This document shows positions 15,196 to 15,397 of a stretch of 15,397 bases of DNA, one piece after another (positions within the stretch are counted from its first letter, which is position 1; every line of letters starts with the position of its first letter). The stretch comes from Bacteroidales bacterium (GTDB lineage Bacteria; Bacteroidota; Bacteroidia; Bacteroidales; VadinHA17): contig PMIG01000352.1 of the NCBI GenBank assembly GCA_003157055.1, positions 1-15,397 on the forward strand. Direction: 5' to 3'. The position numbers were made by a program, and so were the translations under genes. The notes beneath the pieces were generated by a model, which searched no databases, was not told where the DNA came from, and was given only the letters and a program-made list of their open reading frames with translations.

Positions 15196-15274
15196 TACTT
15201 TATAAATTCACTTGCTTCTTTTGTGTACTTAATTTTCTGAAGTAATACTGAAGAAGAAATTATACCTGTTTATT

Positions 15275-15282
15275 TATATTTG
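15275..15282 (+). promoter_or_regulatory. Candidate -7 box for the MoxR gene
   Basis: TATATTTG matches the Bacteroidota -7 consensus TAnnTTTG and lies 19 bases before the ATG at 15302. No TTG is found at the expected -33 distance, so activation by a factor or simple weakness is possible. Confidence 0.4.
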
Positions 15283-15301
15283 CCACTTAATAATTTACAA
15301 C

Positions 15302-15397
15302 ATGGAGCAGACATCCGACATAAGATTGCTTAATGAGAAAATAGAAAAAGAGAGTGCTTTCACCGACATCATCAGAATGGAGATGAATAAAGTGATT
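15302..15397 (+). CDS. MoxR-family AAA+ ATPase, N-terminal 32 residues (cut by window end)
   Basis: ATG 15302 opens a frame that stays open to the window end. The visible residues include DIRLLNEKIEKESAF and RMEMNKVI, which match the N-terminal helix that precedes the VGQ and Walker A segments in Bacteroidota MoxR ATPases. These AAA+ proteins usually lead an operon with DUF58 and von Willebrand factor A (Bat) proteins and act as chaperones for metal loading or envelope stress. Walker motifs are beyond the window, so the call rests on the N-terminus alone. Its own -7-like box lies just upstream. Confidence 0.7.
   Translation, partial: MEQTSDIRLLNEKIEKESAFTDIIRMEMNKVI

Noticed and set aside
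1..15397. CRISPR array, insertion sequence, rRNA or phage genes
   Set aside because: No regularly spaced identical repeats, terminal inverted repeats, transposase or integrase motifs, or rRNA segments were seen.

Overview
The window looks like a chromosomal segment from a member of the Bacteroidota, probably a Bacteroidales/Marinilabiliales-type organism. The signs are AT-rich DNA, start codons mostly without Shine-Dalgarno sites, a promoter of the Bacteroidota form TTG-N19-TAnnTTTG in front of a tRNA, a tRNA without an encoded CCA, FISUMP (Fibrobacter succinogenes major paralogous) domains, a DUF4105/Lnb-like protein, and an N-terminus typical of Bacteroidota MoxR ATPases. This placement is inferred from gene families, not from a marker tree.

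Layout. At the left edge is the 3' end of a YihY/BrkB-family membrane protein (1-636), convergent with a stand-alone bioG-like pimeloyl-ACP methyl ester esterase (646-1353). A gene-poor stretch follows (1354-1895). Next comes a compact same-strand block: an AraC-family regulator (1896-2744) and two consecutive aconitase-superfamily proteins (2787-4601 and 4629-6404). In each of these the large (LeuC-like) and small (LeuD-like) parts are fused. The second keeps all the canonical catalytic residues; the first keeps the Fe-S cysteines but has altered substrate-site residues. No leuA/leuB, citrate synthase or dehydrogenase lies nearby, so this looks like a dedicated, regulated hydro-lyase pair of unknown substrate. 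It is the best candidate here for an undescribed pathway.

A tRNA-Arg(UCU) with a good promoter and a hairpin terminator follows (6499-6601), then a short structured or repeat-like spacer. Three membrane proteins of unknown role come next: a protein with an internal duplication, a zinc ribbon and two membrane segments (6857-7753); a DUF4145-TM-FISUMP-FISUMP protein on the minus strand (7845-9665); and a multi-TM protein ending in a zinc ribbon (10095-10757).

The right part has a minus-strand set: a PHP-like lipoprotein (13031-13828) overlapping an M50 site-2-type protease (12397-13041), then a small Cys/His protein (12119-12316) and a lipoprotein resembling the periplasmic part of Bacteroidota SecD/SecDF but lacking its membrane channel (10865-12106). 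This SecD-like lipoprotein is the second most notable item. Divergent from these is a DUF4105 membrane protein resembling the lipoprotein N-acyltransferase Lnb (13990-15171), followed by the first 32 codons of a MoxR-family ATPase (15302 to the window end). Several genes at the right end thus concern the cell envelope: an intramembrane protease, two lipoproteins and a probable lipoprotein-modifying enzyme.
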